From NCBI GenBank assembly GCA_964599285.1, contig CAZREI010000001.1, forward strand, positions 41,101-105,100: 64,000 nt of DNA, read 5' to 3'. Under the pieces are notes generated by a model. The model was given only the letters and a program-made list of their open reading frames with translations. It was not told the origin of the DNA and did no database searches. Source of the DNA: VGLO01 sp964599285 (lineage in GTDB: Bacteria; Patescibacteriota; Minisyncoccia; Minisyncoccales; Staskawiczbacteraceae). A program made the position numbers and the translations under genes. Below are positions 14,998 through 22,319 of the stretch, piece by piece. Every line of letters starts with the position of its first letter. Position 1 is the stretch's first letter.

Positions 14998-16110
14998 ATG
15001 AAAATACTTTTTACCGGTGGGGGAACGGGCGGCCACTTGTTTCCCGTCATTGCCATCGCCCGGGAACTCAAGCGCTTGTCGCAGGACCCGTCCATTAGCC
15101 TGCACTACATTGGTCCCGCGGACAGATTGGGCAGCGCGGTTTTGGCCCAGGAAAACATTGCCATTCATTCCATTGTTGCCGGAAAACTGCGCAACTATTT
15201 TTCTTTACAAAATATCAGCGACGCGCTTTTTTTTATTCCCCTTGGATTTTTGCAAAGCTTTTTTTTGTTGCTTTTTATCCGACCCAATCTGGTTTTCAGC
15301 AAAGGCGGCACCGGATCGGCCCAGGTGGTACTGGCCGCCAGAATTTTGGCCATCCCGATATTCATTCACGAATCCGATTCGGTAGCCGGCCGCGCCAACA
15401 AGCTGGCCTATTCGTGGGCCAAAAAAGTGTTTGCCTCATTTGAAAAAACTGATTACTTTGACCCGTCAAAATCCGTGGTAGTGGGCAACCCGATATTAAA
15501 AGAAATCACCGAAGGTGACAAAAAAACCGCAAAAGATATTTTCAATCTTGCACTGCAAAAACCGGTTTTACTCTTTTTGGGAGGTTCGCAAGGCGCCCAG
15601 CCCATCAACGATTTTATCCTTGGCATTTTGCAGGATCTGACAAGAAGTTACCAGGTCATCCATGTCTGTGGCAAAAAAAATGAAACAGCAGTCAAAGAAG
15701 AGTCTGACGTGATTTTGACTGGCGACGCAAAAGCGCAATACCATGTTTTTGGATTCCTCAATGAAATAGAACTAAAACATGCCTTCGCCGTCGCGGACTT
15801 GGTGGTTTCGCGGGGCGGGTCGGGCAGCATTTTTGAAATCGCCGCTTGCGGCAAACCCAGCATTATTATTCCTTTGCCATCATCGGCCAACAACCACCAA
15901 GCCAAAAATGCCTATGCGTACGCCAAAAATGGCGCGGCGCTGATCATAGAACAAGACAACCTGACCCCAAACTTTTTTCTGGAAAAACTGCGCAATTATT
16001 TTTCACATCCGGAAGAGTTGGAAAGCATGAGCCAAGCCGCCCTGCAATTTGCCAAGCCACTGGCAGCCAAAGCGATTGCAAGAGAAATCTTGGAATTTCT
16101 CAATGCGTAA
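14998..16110 (+). CDS. murG: UDP-GlcNAc:lipid I N-acetylglucosaminyltransferase
   Basis: Converts lipid I to lipid II on the inner face of the membrane. GT-B fold markers: MKILFTGGGTGGHLFPVIAIARELK at the N-terminus, FSKGGTGSAQVVLAARIL with IFIHESDSVAGRANK near 110-140, VVGNPI, LLFLGGSQGAQPINDF near 195, a C-terminal donor site RGGSGSIFEIAACGKPSIIIPLP near 265-290, and NNHQAKNA. The length of 370 aa is typical. Position after ftsW fits a division and cell wall cluster. No Shine-Dalgarno; repeat G1 abuts the start. Confidence 0.96.
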   Translation: MKILFTGGGTGGHLFPVIAIARELKRLSQDPSISLHYIGPADRLGSAVLAQENIAIHSIVAGKLRNYFSLQNISDALFFIPLGFLQSFFLLLFIRPNLVFSKGGTGSAQVVLAARILAIPIFIHESDSVAGRANKLAYSWAKKVFASFEKTDYFDPSKSVVVGNPILKEITEGDKKTAKDIFNLALQKPVLLFLGGSQGAQPINDFILGILQDLTRSYQVIHVCGKKNETAVKEESDVILTGDAKAQYHVFGFLNEIELKHAFAVADLVVSRGGSGSIFEIAACGKPSIIIPLPSSANNHQAKNAYAYAKNGAALIIEQDNLTPNFFLEKLRNYFSHPEELESMSQAALQFAKPLAAKAIAREILEFLNA

Positions 16111-16250
16111 TTGATCTAATTAACCTAATTATTCTAATTGATCTAATCAAATCCCAATGCCAAAATGTCCAAACCGTTTTAGCAATTAGTCATTCACGTT
16201 TTTAGACATTCCTTAGAATAATTAGGTTAATTAGAACAATTAGAATAATT
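16111..16250. repeat. Palindromic element B1
   Basis: Begins at the base after the murG stop and ends 6 bases before the gltX ATG. Arms are TAACCTAATTATTCTAATT and AATTAGAACAATTAGAATAA; the loop contains AAATCCCAATGCCAAAATG and CATTCACGTTTTTAGACATT. Other copies lie at 43754, 47956, 61518 and 62628. Confidence 0.9.
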
Positions 16251-16256
16251 TAAAAA

Positions 16257-17726
16257 ATGAGAGAGAAAAAATCAAAAGTAAAAATAAATGATATTCGCGT
16301 GCGCTTTGCTCCCTCTCCCACCGGTCCTTTGCACATTGGTGGCGCTCGCACGGCGCTGTTTAATTACCTGTTTGCCAAACAACACAAAGGCAGCTTTTTG
16401 TTGCGCATTGAAGATACTGATAAAGAACGTTCAGATCAAAAATGGACCCAGGAAATTATTGACGAATTACACTGGTTGGGCCTTGAGTGGCAAGAAGGTC
16501 CGGATGTGGGCGGTAAATTCGGCCCATACAAGCAATCTCAGCGGCTTGATATTTACCAAAAATATTTAGAAAAATTATTAGCAGAAAACAAATCTTATTA
16601 TTGTGATTGCAGTCCGGGAGAATTAGAAGCCAAACGCCAAGACCAGCAAAGCAGGGGACTGGCACCAAAATATGATGGCAAGTGCCGTGGTTTGCACAAA
16701 ACCCAGGGCGTCATTCGGTTTCATATAGAAAATAAAAAAGTGAAATTCCACGATTTGGTGCGCGCTGATGTGGAGTTTGACATGGGACTTTTAGGTGATA
16801 TTGTCATTGCCAAAAATCTGGAAACTCCGCTGTTTCACTTCACTGTTGTGGTTGATGATTTTTTGATGCAGATAAGCCACGTCATCCGCGGCGAAGAGCA
16901 CCTGTCAAACACGGCCCGCCAAATACTATTGCAGGAAGCGCTAGGATTTTCGCATCCGATATACGCGCACATTCCGCTGTTTTTAAATCCTGACCGCAGC
17001 AAAATGTCCAAACGTCAAGGGGACGTGACACTAAAGGACTACCATGACAAAGGTTATCTGCCTGAAGCGCTGATAAATTTCATGGCGCTTTTGGGCTGGA
17101 ATCCGGGGACCCCTTCGACTTATCGCTCAGGGCAAGCTGAAAAAGAAATATTTACGCTTGACCAATTGGTCAAAGAATTTTCCTTGGAAAACGTGCAAAA
17201 ATCCGGTGCCATATTTAACCTGCAAAAATTGGATTACTTAAATGGCTATTATATTCGCGAAAAATCTGCGGCGGCTTTGGTGAAATTGTGTTTACCGTAT
17301 TTACCGGAAAGCGCGGCCAACCTGCCTAAAAAAACGCTGGAAAAAATAGTAGAAGCATACAAAGCGCGGCTAAAAAAACTTTCCGATATTACCGAACTAA
17401 CAAATTTTTTCTTTCAAGAAAAATTATCATACGACAAAAAATTATTAGCCTGGCAAAAAATGGGGGATAGGGAAGTGAGGGAATCATTGGAGCATTCACA
17501 AAAAGTTTTATCATCGGCAAAAAAATGGGACAAAAAAGGTTTGGAAGAATTACTGGTCAAAGAAGCTGAAAAATTCAATCCAAAAAGCAAAGGAAATTTG
17601 CTGTGGCCGCTAAGAGTAGCCTTGTCTGGAAAAGAAGCATCGGCCAGCCCGTTTGAAATAGCCGAAATTCTAGGCAAAGAAAAATCAATGCAAAGAATCC
17701 AAGAAGCCATAGCACTGCTTGATTAG
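16257..17726 (+). CDS. gltX: Glutamyl-tRNA synthetase
   Basis: Charges tRNA-Glu, and may mischarge tRNA-Gln for GatCAB. Class I signatures: RFAPSPTGPLHIGGARTALFN with HIGG, LLRIEDTDKERS, HVIRGEEHLSNTARQ, and SKMSKRQGDVTL with KMSKR. The C-terminal anticodon-binding helical region is present. 489 aa is a normal length. An in-frame insert (GTPSTYRSGQAEKE, from 17106-17140) after LGWNP contains a TTCGACTT...GCTCAGGGC palindrome-derived repeat that has no counterpart in typical GluRS, where LGWNP runs on directly into the E-rich stretch. Element B1 replaces any leader. Confidence 0.96.
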   Translation: MREKKSKVKINDIRVRFAPSPTGPLHIGGARTALFNYLFAKQHKGSFLLRIEDTDKERSDQKWTQEIIDELHWLGLEWQEGPDVGGKFGPYKQSQRLDIYQKYLEKLLAENKSYYCDCSPGELEAKRQDQQSRGLAPKYDGKCRGLHKTQGVIRFHIENKKVKFHDLVRADVEFDMGLLGDIVIAKNLETPLFHFTVVVDDFLMQISHVIRGEEHLSNTARQILLQEALGFSHPIYAHIPLFLNPDRSKMSKRQGDVTLKDYHDKGYLPEALINFMALLGWNPGTPSTYRSGQAEKEIFTLDQLVKEFSLENVQKSGAIFNLQKLDYLNGYYIREKSAAALVKLCLPYLPESAANLPKKTLEKIVEAYKARLKKLSDITELTNFFFQEKLSYDKKLLAWQKMGDREVRESLEHSQKVLSSAKKWDKKGLEELLVKEAEKFNPKSKGNLLWPLRVALSGKEASASPFEIAEILGKEKSMQRIQEAIALLD

Positions 17727-17735
17727 AACTATCGT

Positions 17736-17768
17736 GAATGGCTAATTCGCACGAATTAGCCATTTTTA
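17736..17768 (+). terminator. Rho-independent terminator of gltX
   Basis: Stem ATGGCTAATTCG / CGAATTAGCCAT with loop CA and T-rich tail. Confidence 0.82.
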
Positions 17769-17817
17769 TTGTGCGACCCCGCTCAGCGGGGTCAAGGTCC
17801 GCTTAGCGGACCGACAG
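17769..17817. repeat. GC-rich double-hairpin element D3
   Basis: GACCCCGCTCAGCGGGGTC and GGTCCGCTTAGCGGACC between the gltX terminator and the next promoter. Confidence 0.88.
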
Positions 17818-17823
17818 TTTGGC

Positions 17824-17852
17824 TTGGCAAAAAGATAAAACTACTCTATACT
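17824..17852 (+). promoter_or_regulatory. Sigma-70 type promoter
   Basis: TTGGCA at 17824-17829, 17-base spacer, TATACT at 17847-17852, upstream of the GNAT gene. Confidence 0.75.
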
Positions 17853-17940
17853 GAAGTTCAGCACCTACTACATGGCTCATCTTAGTTTTGCCTTCGCCAA
17901 ACCAAAGATGCGCCATACTCATACACAGGGAGGATTTGTC

Positions 17941-18489
17941 ATGGAACGGGTAACACCACGTACTGGAGAGAGAGAGTCATTACGGGTTCACATCCGTTGG
18001 ATGATTCGGCGCGACATGCCCGAAGTACTCTGCATTGAAGAAAGTAGTTTTGATTACGCTTGGACAGATGAAGACTTCTTGCGATGTTTGCGCCAACGCC
18101 AGTGCATTGGCATGGTTGCCGAGCATGGCGAAAAAGTCCTCGGATTTTTCATAAAGGAGCTCCACCGGTCAAAATTCCACATCTTGAATTTTGCCGTCCA
18201 TCCGGACTTTCGCCACCAAGGAATTGGCAGTCAAATGGCAGGCAAACTCATCAGCCAGCTCGCGAGTGAAGGCCATCCAAATCGGCGCACTATCGAATTG
18301 GAGGTACGTGAAAAAAATCTGCCGGCGCAACTCTTTTTCCGAAGCCAGGGCTTTGAAGCCACGCGCGTACTTCGAAGTTACTACGAAGACACCGGAGAAG
18401 ACGCGTTCCTGATGCGTTACCAGCTCAATGGCGCTCACATGGAAACCGAGACAAGCCGACTTGCTCAATATTTTGAAGGGCAAGATTAG
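17941..18489 (+). CDS. GNAT family N-acetyltransferase, RimI-like
   Basis: 182 residues from the ATG at 17941, which follows a GGAGG Shine-Dalgarno; an upstream in-frame ATG at 17872 has none. The GNAT fold is clear: IRWMIRRDMPEVLCIEESSF (strand 1), DFLRCLRQRQCIGMVAEHGEKVLGFFI, then motif A LNFAVHPDFRHQGIGSQMAGKLI with the acetyl-CoA loop RHQGIG near residue 95, LEVREKNLPAQLFFRSQGFEATRVLRSYY, and a final DAFLM. Motif order and the EVRE-N-AQ-F pattern match RimI, which acetylates the N-terminal Ala of ribosomal protein S18. The substrate here is inference. Monocistronic, with promoter and terminator. Confidence 0.85.
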   Translation: MERVTPRTGERESLRVHIRWMIRRDMPEVLCIEESSFDYAWTDEDFLRCLRQRQCIGMVAEHGEKVLGFFIKELHRSKFHILNFAVHPDFRHQGIGSQMAGKLISQLASEGHPNRRTIELEVREKNLPAQLFFRSQGFEATRVLRSYYEDTGEDAFLMRYQLNGAHMETETSRLAQYFEGQD

Positions 18490-18509
18490 AAATGGCAAAT
18501 CCCGACAGA

Positions 18510-18540
18510 AGCCCTGGATTCAATTTCAGGGCTTTTTTAT
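18510..18540 (+). terminator. Rho-independent terminator
   Basis: Stem AAGCCCTG / CAGGGCTT with an 11-base loop, then TTTTTT. Confidence 0.85.
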
Positions 18541-18582
18541 TATTTTACGGATGTGGTAAAATACATTAACGCGTCGCAATCT

Positions 18583-18633
18583 TATTGTGCGACTCCGCTC
18601 AGCGGAGTCAGGGTCCGCTTAGCGGACCGACAA
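18583..18633. repeat. GC-rich double-hairpin element D4
   Basis: GACTCCGCTCAGCGGAGTC and GGTCCGCTTAGCGGACC. The first stem differs from D1 by paired changes (C to T and G to A on opposite arms). It ends 5 bases before an ATG. Confidence 0.88.
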
Positions 18634-18638
18634 ATGAT

Positions 18639-18977
18639 ATGGACACAAAAGCATTTTTTAAAAACTTAGCCATTATCGCCATCATCTTTGTGGTGCTTTT
18701 TTTGAGCCAACTACCTTATTTTCGACAACGGGGTAATGGAAGTAATGGCACTTACTCACAAGGAATCGCGCAGCTAAACTCCTATTGGCTCAAAGCCAAC
18801 GATTGGGTCAAAGCGTATCTTGGACCCAAGGTCAGTAGGGAAGTGGCCAAGGATAAGGTCACTGCAACCCAAGAATTTACCAAGCAAAAAGATTATTTAG
18901 TGCAAAATATTTGGGAGAAAATAAAAAATTATTTCGCACAAAAATTTTCCGCGATCTTTGGCACCAAAGTAAAGTAG
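18639..18977 (+). CDS. Small membrane-anchored protein, function unknown
   Basis: 112 residues from the ATG at 18639; an earlier in-frame start would translate element D4 and is rejected. One N-terminal membrane helix (about residues 8-26, LAIIAIIFVVLFLSQLPYF), then a Gly/Asn loop and a largely helical, Lys-rich region (VSREVAKDKVTATQEFTKQK) ending KIKNYFAQKFSAIFGTKVK. No family recognised. The layout suggests an anchored coiled-coil or amphipathic protein outside the membrane. It directly precedes the xer promoter and dif-like site. Confidence 0.62.
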   Translation: MDTKAFFKNLAIIAIIFVVLFLSQLPYFRQRGNGSNGTYSQGIAQLNSYWLKANDWVKAYLGPKVSREVAKDKVTATQEFTKQKDYLVQNIWEKIKNYFAQKFSAIFGTKVK

Positions 18978-18985
18978 GGTATGTC

Positions 18986-19014
18986 TTGACAGGGCTTTTT
19001 GCAGAGCTTATCAT
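18986..19014 (+). promoter_or_regulatory. Sigma-70 type promoter of xer
   Basis: TTGACA at 18986-18991, exactly 17 bases, TATCAT at 19009-19014. The transcript would start about 10 bases upstream of the dif-like site. Confidence 0.75.
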
Positions 19015-19024
19015 GGATAATAGT

Positions 19025-19052
19025 AGTTCGCATAATTATAGTTAAGCGTACC
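19025..19052 (-). other. dif: Candidate chromosome dimer resolution site (dif)
   Basis: Read on the minus strand, the 28-bp site has an 11-bp left arm GGTACGCTTAA, a 6-bp centre CTATAA and an 11-bp right arm TTATGCGAACT. Against the E. coli dif arms GGTGCGCATAA and TTATGTTAAAT this is 9/11 and 8/11; against the B. subtilis XerD-side arm TTATGTAAACT it is 9/11. It lies 20 bases upstream of the Xer recombinase gene and at the point where gene orientation reverses. Confidence 0.8.
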
Positions 19053-19071
19053 ATAAGAGGCCCTTAAACAT

Positions 19072-20052
19072 ATGGAACAAAGCAATATACCAATCCCAAA
19101 ACACATAAATAACTTCTTAGATTGGATAGATATTGAAAAAGGATTATCTTCTAAAACTCAAGAAAATTACCGCAGATTCCTTGAAAAATTTTTGGTTTGG
19201 TTGAAAAAAAATAATTTAGAAAGTTTGCTTCCCCACCAGCTAACCAAAGAACATATTTGGGACTATAGGGTCCACTTATCACGTCATTCCCCTCGACCCA
19301 GCCGACCTGGGTACCCCGATAACCAGCCTTTAAAGAAGATAACCCAAAACTACTATTTAATCGCTTTAAGGGCCTTTTTAGGCTATTTTGTGGCCAAAGA
19401 CATACTTTCCATGCCTCCCGATAAAATAACGCTTTCTAGGCCCGATAAAGAGAAAATAGTGAAGTTTTTGACACTAGAACAGCTATATAAGCTATTTTTA
19501 GCTCCAGATACCTCTACGATGCAAGGATTGCGAGATAAAGCCATATTAGAGACCTTCTTTTCAACCGGAATGAGAATATCAGAGTTAACTTCTTTAAATC
19601 GGGAGCAAATTAAAATCAAACCAGGTGCAAATGAAATAGAACTTGGAATTGTCGGCAAGGGAGGCAGGGCTAGAACCGTTTATTTTTCAAAAAGCACCGT
19701 AGAATCGCTAAAAAAATACCTTGACGCGCGAGATACTCAAAACGATAAAGAAAAGGCATTATTTGTAAGTTATAGCGGAAAAAAAAATTCACCACACAGA
19801 TTAACTCCAAGAGCCATTGAAAAAAACTTAAAAAAATACATCATTTTGGCGGGTCTGCCGGTCACCACAACCCCCCATGTCCTGCGCCATAGCTTTGCTA
19901 CTGATTTATTGACCCAAGGCGTGGATTTAAGAGTTATCCAGGAATTTCTGGGACATAAAAGCATTGTTGCCACTCAAATATATGCCCATGTTACGAGTAA
20001 AAAATTAAAAGATATCCACCAAAAATTCCACGGCGAGCCAGGTTCAAAGTAA
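19072..20052 (+). CDS. xer: Xer-type tyrosine recombinase
   Basis: Site-specific recombinase that resolves chromosome dimers at dif. The N-terminal SAM-like DNA-binding domain (about residues 10-100) contains YRRFLEKFLVWLKK. The catalytic domain (about 130-326) holds FFSTGMRISELTSLNREQI with the first Arg, GKGGRARTVYF with the Lys region, HVLRHSFATDLLTQG with His-x-x-Arg, LGHKSIVATQIYAHV with His and the nucleophile Tyr. An extra proline-rich stretch near residue 75 (SPRPSRPGYPDNQP) looks like a repeat-derived in-frame insert. A single recombinase next to dif is the arrangement known for XerS and XerH systems. 326 aa is slightly long because of the insert. Confidence 0.93.
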   Translation: MEQSNIPIPKHINNFLDWIDIEKGLSSKTQENYRRFLEKFLVWLKKNNLESLLPHQLTKEHIWDYRVHLSRHSPRPSRPGYPDNQPLKKITQNYYLIALRAFLGYFVAKDILSMPPDKITLSRPDKEKIVKFLTLEQLYKLFLAPDTSTMQGLRDKAILETFFSTGMRISELTSLNREQIKIKPGANEIELGIVGKGGRARTVYFSKSTVESLKKYLDARDTQNDKEKALFVSYSGKKNSPHRLTPRAIEKNLKKYIILAGLPVTTTPHVLRHSFATDLLTQGVDLRVIQEFLGHKSIVATQIYAHVTSKKLKDIHQKFHGEPGSK

Positions 20053-20092
20053 CAAACTGTCAGCCGTTTTAGTCACTCTCCCCAATCCTAAT

Positions 20093-20190
20093 GTGTCGCA
20101 CAATAAAACGCTCCTACCCACCTACGAGTAGGAGTGTTTTGTCGGTCGCTAAGCGGACCCTGACCCCGCTCAGCGGGGTCGCATAATAAG
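20093..20190. repeat. Compound element D5 with embedded terminator hairpin
   Basis: A D half, an AT-flanked hairpin with CTCCTACCCACC and TAGGAGTGTTTT, then CTAAGCGGACC and GACCCCGCTCAGCGGGGTC. The middle hairpin recurs inverted in D7 at about 23936-23971. It probably terminates xer and the convergent gene. Confidence 0.82.
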
Positions 20191-20265
20191 ATTGAGGCAA
20201 AGAAAAAGCCCTGCGCATTGCTGACGCCGGGCCTGTTTTTTTTTGCGTGGTAAGCGTGGATACGC

Positions 20266-20973
20266 TTACGGTTTTTGAGCTTGGGGTTGCTGTCCTTGAT
20301 TCCAAACTTCGATACAGTAGCTGCGATAGTGGTACCTCGAGTCTCCTTCATCTAAAGCCACCAAAAGAAGATCAGTATGGACAGGAAAACGCTTCATTGA
20401 GCTTGGATTTTCCAGGTGAAAATCTCGCGGGATATGCCGCACCCACAATTCCCGTACCTCAAATTGTACGTCAGCACATTTTTCCCGCAAAACCTTCATA
20501 ATCTGTGCCACGGATACAGAAAGACTTTGGTCATTTACATCTATGACTCTTGGAAGCCAACTAGCGTCTGTTTGCATGGTTTTAGAGTAATAGACAGCGA
20601 AGGCTATACCAAGAATGATACTGGGTAACCCACCGTATTTGCAGGATACCACAAACCAAATAGGAGGGTCGGTAAAACATGCCGTAACACCCATCCCAAA
20701 AATCCCGAAAAGAGCCAAGATAGCTGCAATAACAATGGGAGGACCTAGGGCGTCGTACAGCTTTTCATCTAAACGACGGGCGTTACGAACTGCACTATCC
20801 ATGTATGCTGTCACGGATTCACGCGTAAACGGCTGGATTCCCAGCTGCTCCATGGCCAAACACAGGGGTGTTAACGCCTCGGTTTTTTCGGGGCCAGACT
20901 CTTGGTCAGCTTGAGAAGATTCGCTTTCAACTTGAAATCGAATCGGCCGGCGTTCTAACAATGCGGTGCTCAC
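20266..20973 (-). CDS. Membrane protein with two helices, function unknown
   Basis: 235 residues. A charged cytoplasmic start (about 1-80) contains MSTALLERRPIRFQVESES and MEQLGIQPFTRESVTAYMDSAVRNARRLDEKLYDALGPP. Two membrane helices follow near 81-100 (IVIAAILALFGIFGMGV) and 112-130 (GLPSIILGIAFAVYYS), then a soluble C-terminal domain with ELWVRHIPRDFHLE and TDLLLVALDEGDSRYHYRSYCIEVW. No family recognised. The start is GTG at 20971-20973 with a GAAAGGAT Shine-Dalgarno. It has its own TTGACT/TAGCAT promoter. It lies inside the D5-D7 inverted-repeat block beside dif. Confidence 0.65.
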   Translation of the reverse strand: MSTALLERRPIRFQVESESSQADQESGPEKTEALTPLCLAMEQLGIQPFTRESVTAYMDSAVRNARRLDEKLYDALGPPIVIAAILALFGIFGMGVTACFTDPPIWFVVSCKYGGLPSIILGIAFAVYYSKTMQTDASWLPRVIDVNDQSLSVSVAQIMKVLREKCADVQFEVRELWVRHIPRDFHLENPSSMKRFPVHTDLLLVALDEGDSRYHYRSYCIEVWNQGQQPQAQKP

Positions 20974-21045
20974 GACGCAATCCTTTCACTCAAGAAAGTA
21001 GCAGGAGCCACAAAACGCTTGTGGCAAAAAGAAGGAACTGGTTTT

Positions 21046-21074
21046 ATGCTAACACGAGCGCGACACCCAGTCAA
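21046..21074 (-). promoter_or_regulatory. Sigma-70 type promoter
   Basis: On the minus strand TTGACT (21074-21069), 17-base spacer, TAGCAT (21051-21046), upstream of the two-helix membrane protein gene. Confidence 0.68.
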
Positions 21075-21079
21075 CGAAG

Positions 21080-21128
21080 TCGGTCCGCTCAGCGGACCGA
21101 AACCCCGCTTAGCGGGGTTGCACAATAA
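21080..21128. repeat. GC-rich double-hairpin element D6
   Basis: GGTCCGCTCAGCGGACC and AACCCCGCTTAGCGGGGTT, in inverted orientation relative to D1. Confidence 0.85.
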
Positions 21129-21172
21129 AAAGCACTCTTGTCGCATAATTACTTATTTGCTATACTTATACT

Positions 21173-21673
21173 ATGACAGCGAAAATATCAGAATTTAATT
21201 TAGCTCAACTTGCCAGCGATGACGGCTGTTTTGATTTGCAGTTTCGCAAGGATACTCGGCACGATCGCACCGGCTCCCCCACTTACTATCGCTGGAAGGC
21301 GCAATTTATTATTACCCTGCCAAAAGAACAAGTTGACATTTTGGAAAAAGCTAAAAAAACTATCGGCTGTGGTACGGTTTCAAAAACTGCTACACAAGCC
21401 CGATTTTCGGTCCAGAACATTGATGATATTGCCGATGGCGTAATCCCCTACTTTACCCAACACAAGCTGTCGGGCAATAAAAAACAAGATTTTTCGCTGT
21501 GGCAAAAAGCCGTCCAAATTATTTACCAAAATAAGCGGACGCCGCTTTCCAAATGGAAAAAGAATGATTTGTTGAGCCTTCTGCAAATCCACAAAGCCAG
21601 CGCCAAATATAAAATAAAACCCAAAAAATCCAAGTGGATGGAGATGGCACAAGTGTTAGTTAAAAAACCGTAA
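21173..21673 (+). CDS. Free-standing LAGLIDADG-type homing endonuclease
   Basis: 166 residues. The LAGLIDADG helix is present in degenerate form (LAQLASDDGCFDL at about residues 10-22). The usual succession of the family follows: a strand pair ending YRWKAQFIITLPKEQVDILEKAKKTIGCGTV, a strand ARFSVQNIDDIADGVIPYF, then LSGNKKQDFSLWQKAVQII. One motif means it would act as a homodimer. The two acidic residues at the motif end (SDD) are kept, so activity is plausible. It is not inside a recognisable intron or intein; no host exon reading frame flanks it. Location about 2 kb from dif and inside the D5-D7 block suggests a mobile insertion. Confidence 0.82.
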   Translation: MTAKISEFNLAQLASDDGCFDLQFRKDTRHDRTGSPTYYRWKAQFIITLPKEQVDILEKAKKTIGCGTVSKTATQARFSVQNIDDIADGVIPYFTQHKLSGNKKQDFSLWQKAVQIIYQNKRTPLSKWKKNDLLSLLQIHKASAKYKIKPKKSKWMEMAQVLVKKP

Positions 21674-21686
21674 ATACATCAGCAAC

Positions 21687-21752
21687 TTGTCATTCCCAGC
21701 TCGACTGCCTTTAAAAAAACTCTGGATCCCCGCTTTCGCGAGGATGACTAGT
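21687..21752. repeat. REP-like element, GTCATTCCC family
   Basis: CTTGTCATTCCCAGCTCGAC ... CTGGATCCCCGC ... GAGGATGAC, an imperfect palindrome related to the one at 29105. Confidence 0.65.
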
Positions 21753-21784
21753 GGAGAAAAAAAGTTGCGAATAACGAAAAGAAA

Positions 21785-21814
21785 GAACCGCAGAAACGCT
21801 CTGCGGTTTTTTTG
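21785..21814. terminator. Terminator hairpin
   Basis: AACCGCAGA / TCTGCGGTT with loop AACGC, T-run on the plus side and a weaker pyrimidine tail on the minus side. It can serve both the endonuclease gene and the convergent membrane gene. Confidence 0.75.
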
Positions 21815-21829
21815 TTGCGCAAAGGACAG

Positions 21830-22189
21830 TTATTGGGTTTGTGCTGTTTGGTAGGACGGCACCACTTCAAACACGATGGCCGTGAAACCAACATACCTTT
21901 TTGTTTGGTAGTAGCGCCAGCGACTTGCGTCCTTGTTTGAAACAAGGCTTTGCGCCCATTGCCGATGCTCCGTTGTATTTTTGGAAACCAACGAATCTTC
22001 AATGACTACCGCCACGTAGGCGCAACGATCCCGTTCCGAAAAACTCATTTCTGGCGCGGTTGTTTCATCCACGAATACCACGTAATCGGGAATGTCTTTT
22101 GCGTACGTCGCAACAAAATACGTAACAACATTGGAAGCAACAATCGCCAAAATTACCAGAGCGTGCCACCGCAGATTTTTAGAAACCAT
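21830..22189 (-). CDS. Small membrane-anchored protein, function unknown
   Basis: 119 residues. One N-terminal helix (about residues 9-29, HALVILAIVASNVVTYFVATY) is followed by an extracytoplasmic domain with DYVVFVDETTAPEMSFSERDRCAYVAVVIEDSL, a Gln/His region and a final strand FTAIVFEVVPSYQ. No family recognised. It has an AAAGGGG Shine-Dalgarno before the ATG and a following terminator. Sequence style resembles the neighbouring minus-strand genes at 20266 and 22320, with which it shares the inverted D-element block. Confidence 0.6.
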   Translation of the reverse strand: MVSKNLRWHALVILAIVASNVVTYFVATYAKDIPDYVVFVDETTAPEMSFSERDRCAYVAVVIEDSLVSKNTTEHRQWAQSLVSNKDASRWRYYQTKRYVGFTAIVFEVVPSYQTAQTQ

Positions 22190-22262
22190 CGCAAAACCCC
22201 TTTGCGTTAGAAATCGAAGTTATGCAGGTGCTGGGTTTATTGTACTGCGAATGGATGCAAGA

Positions 22263-22301
22263 AAAAAGCCCCTCCACACGCGTGTGCGAAGGGGCTTGGC
22301 G
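22263..22301 (-). terminator. Rho-independent terminator
   Basis: On the minus strand AAGCCCCTTC...GGAGGGGCTT followed by TTTT, with a CACACGCGTGTG loop stem. It lies just after the surface protein gene at 22320. Confidence 0.82.
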
Positions 22302-22319
22302 ATACTTTTGAGCATCGCC

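Noticed and set aside
17106..17140. Frameshift in gltX at the unusual stretch after LGWNP
   Set aside because: The frame is intact on both sides; an in-frame repeat insert explains it.
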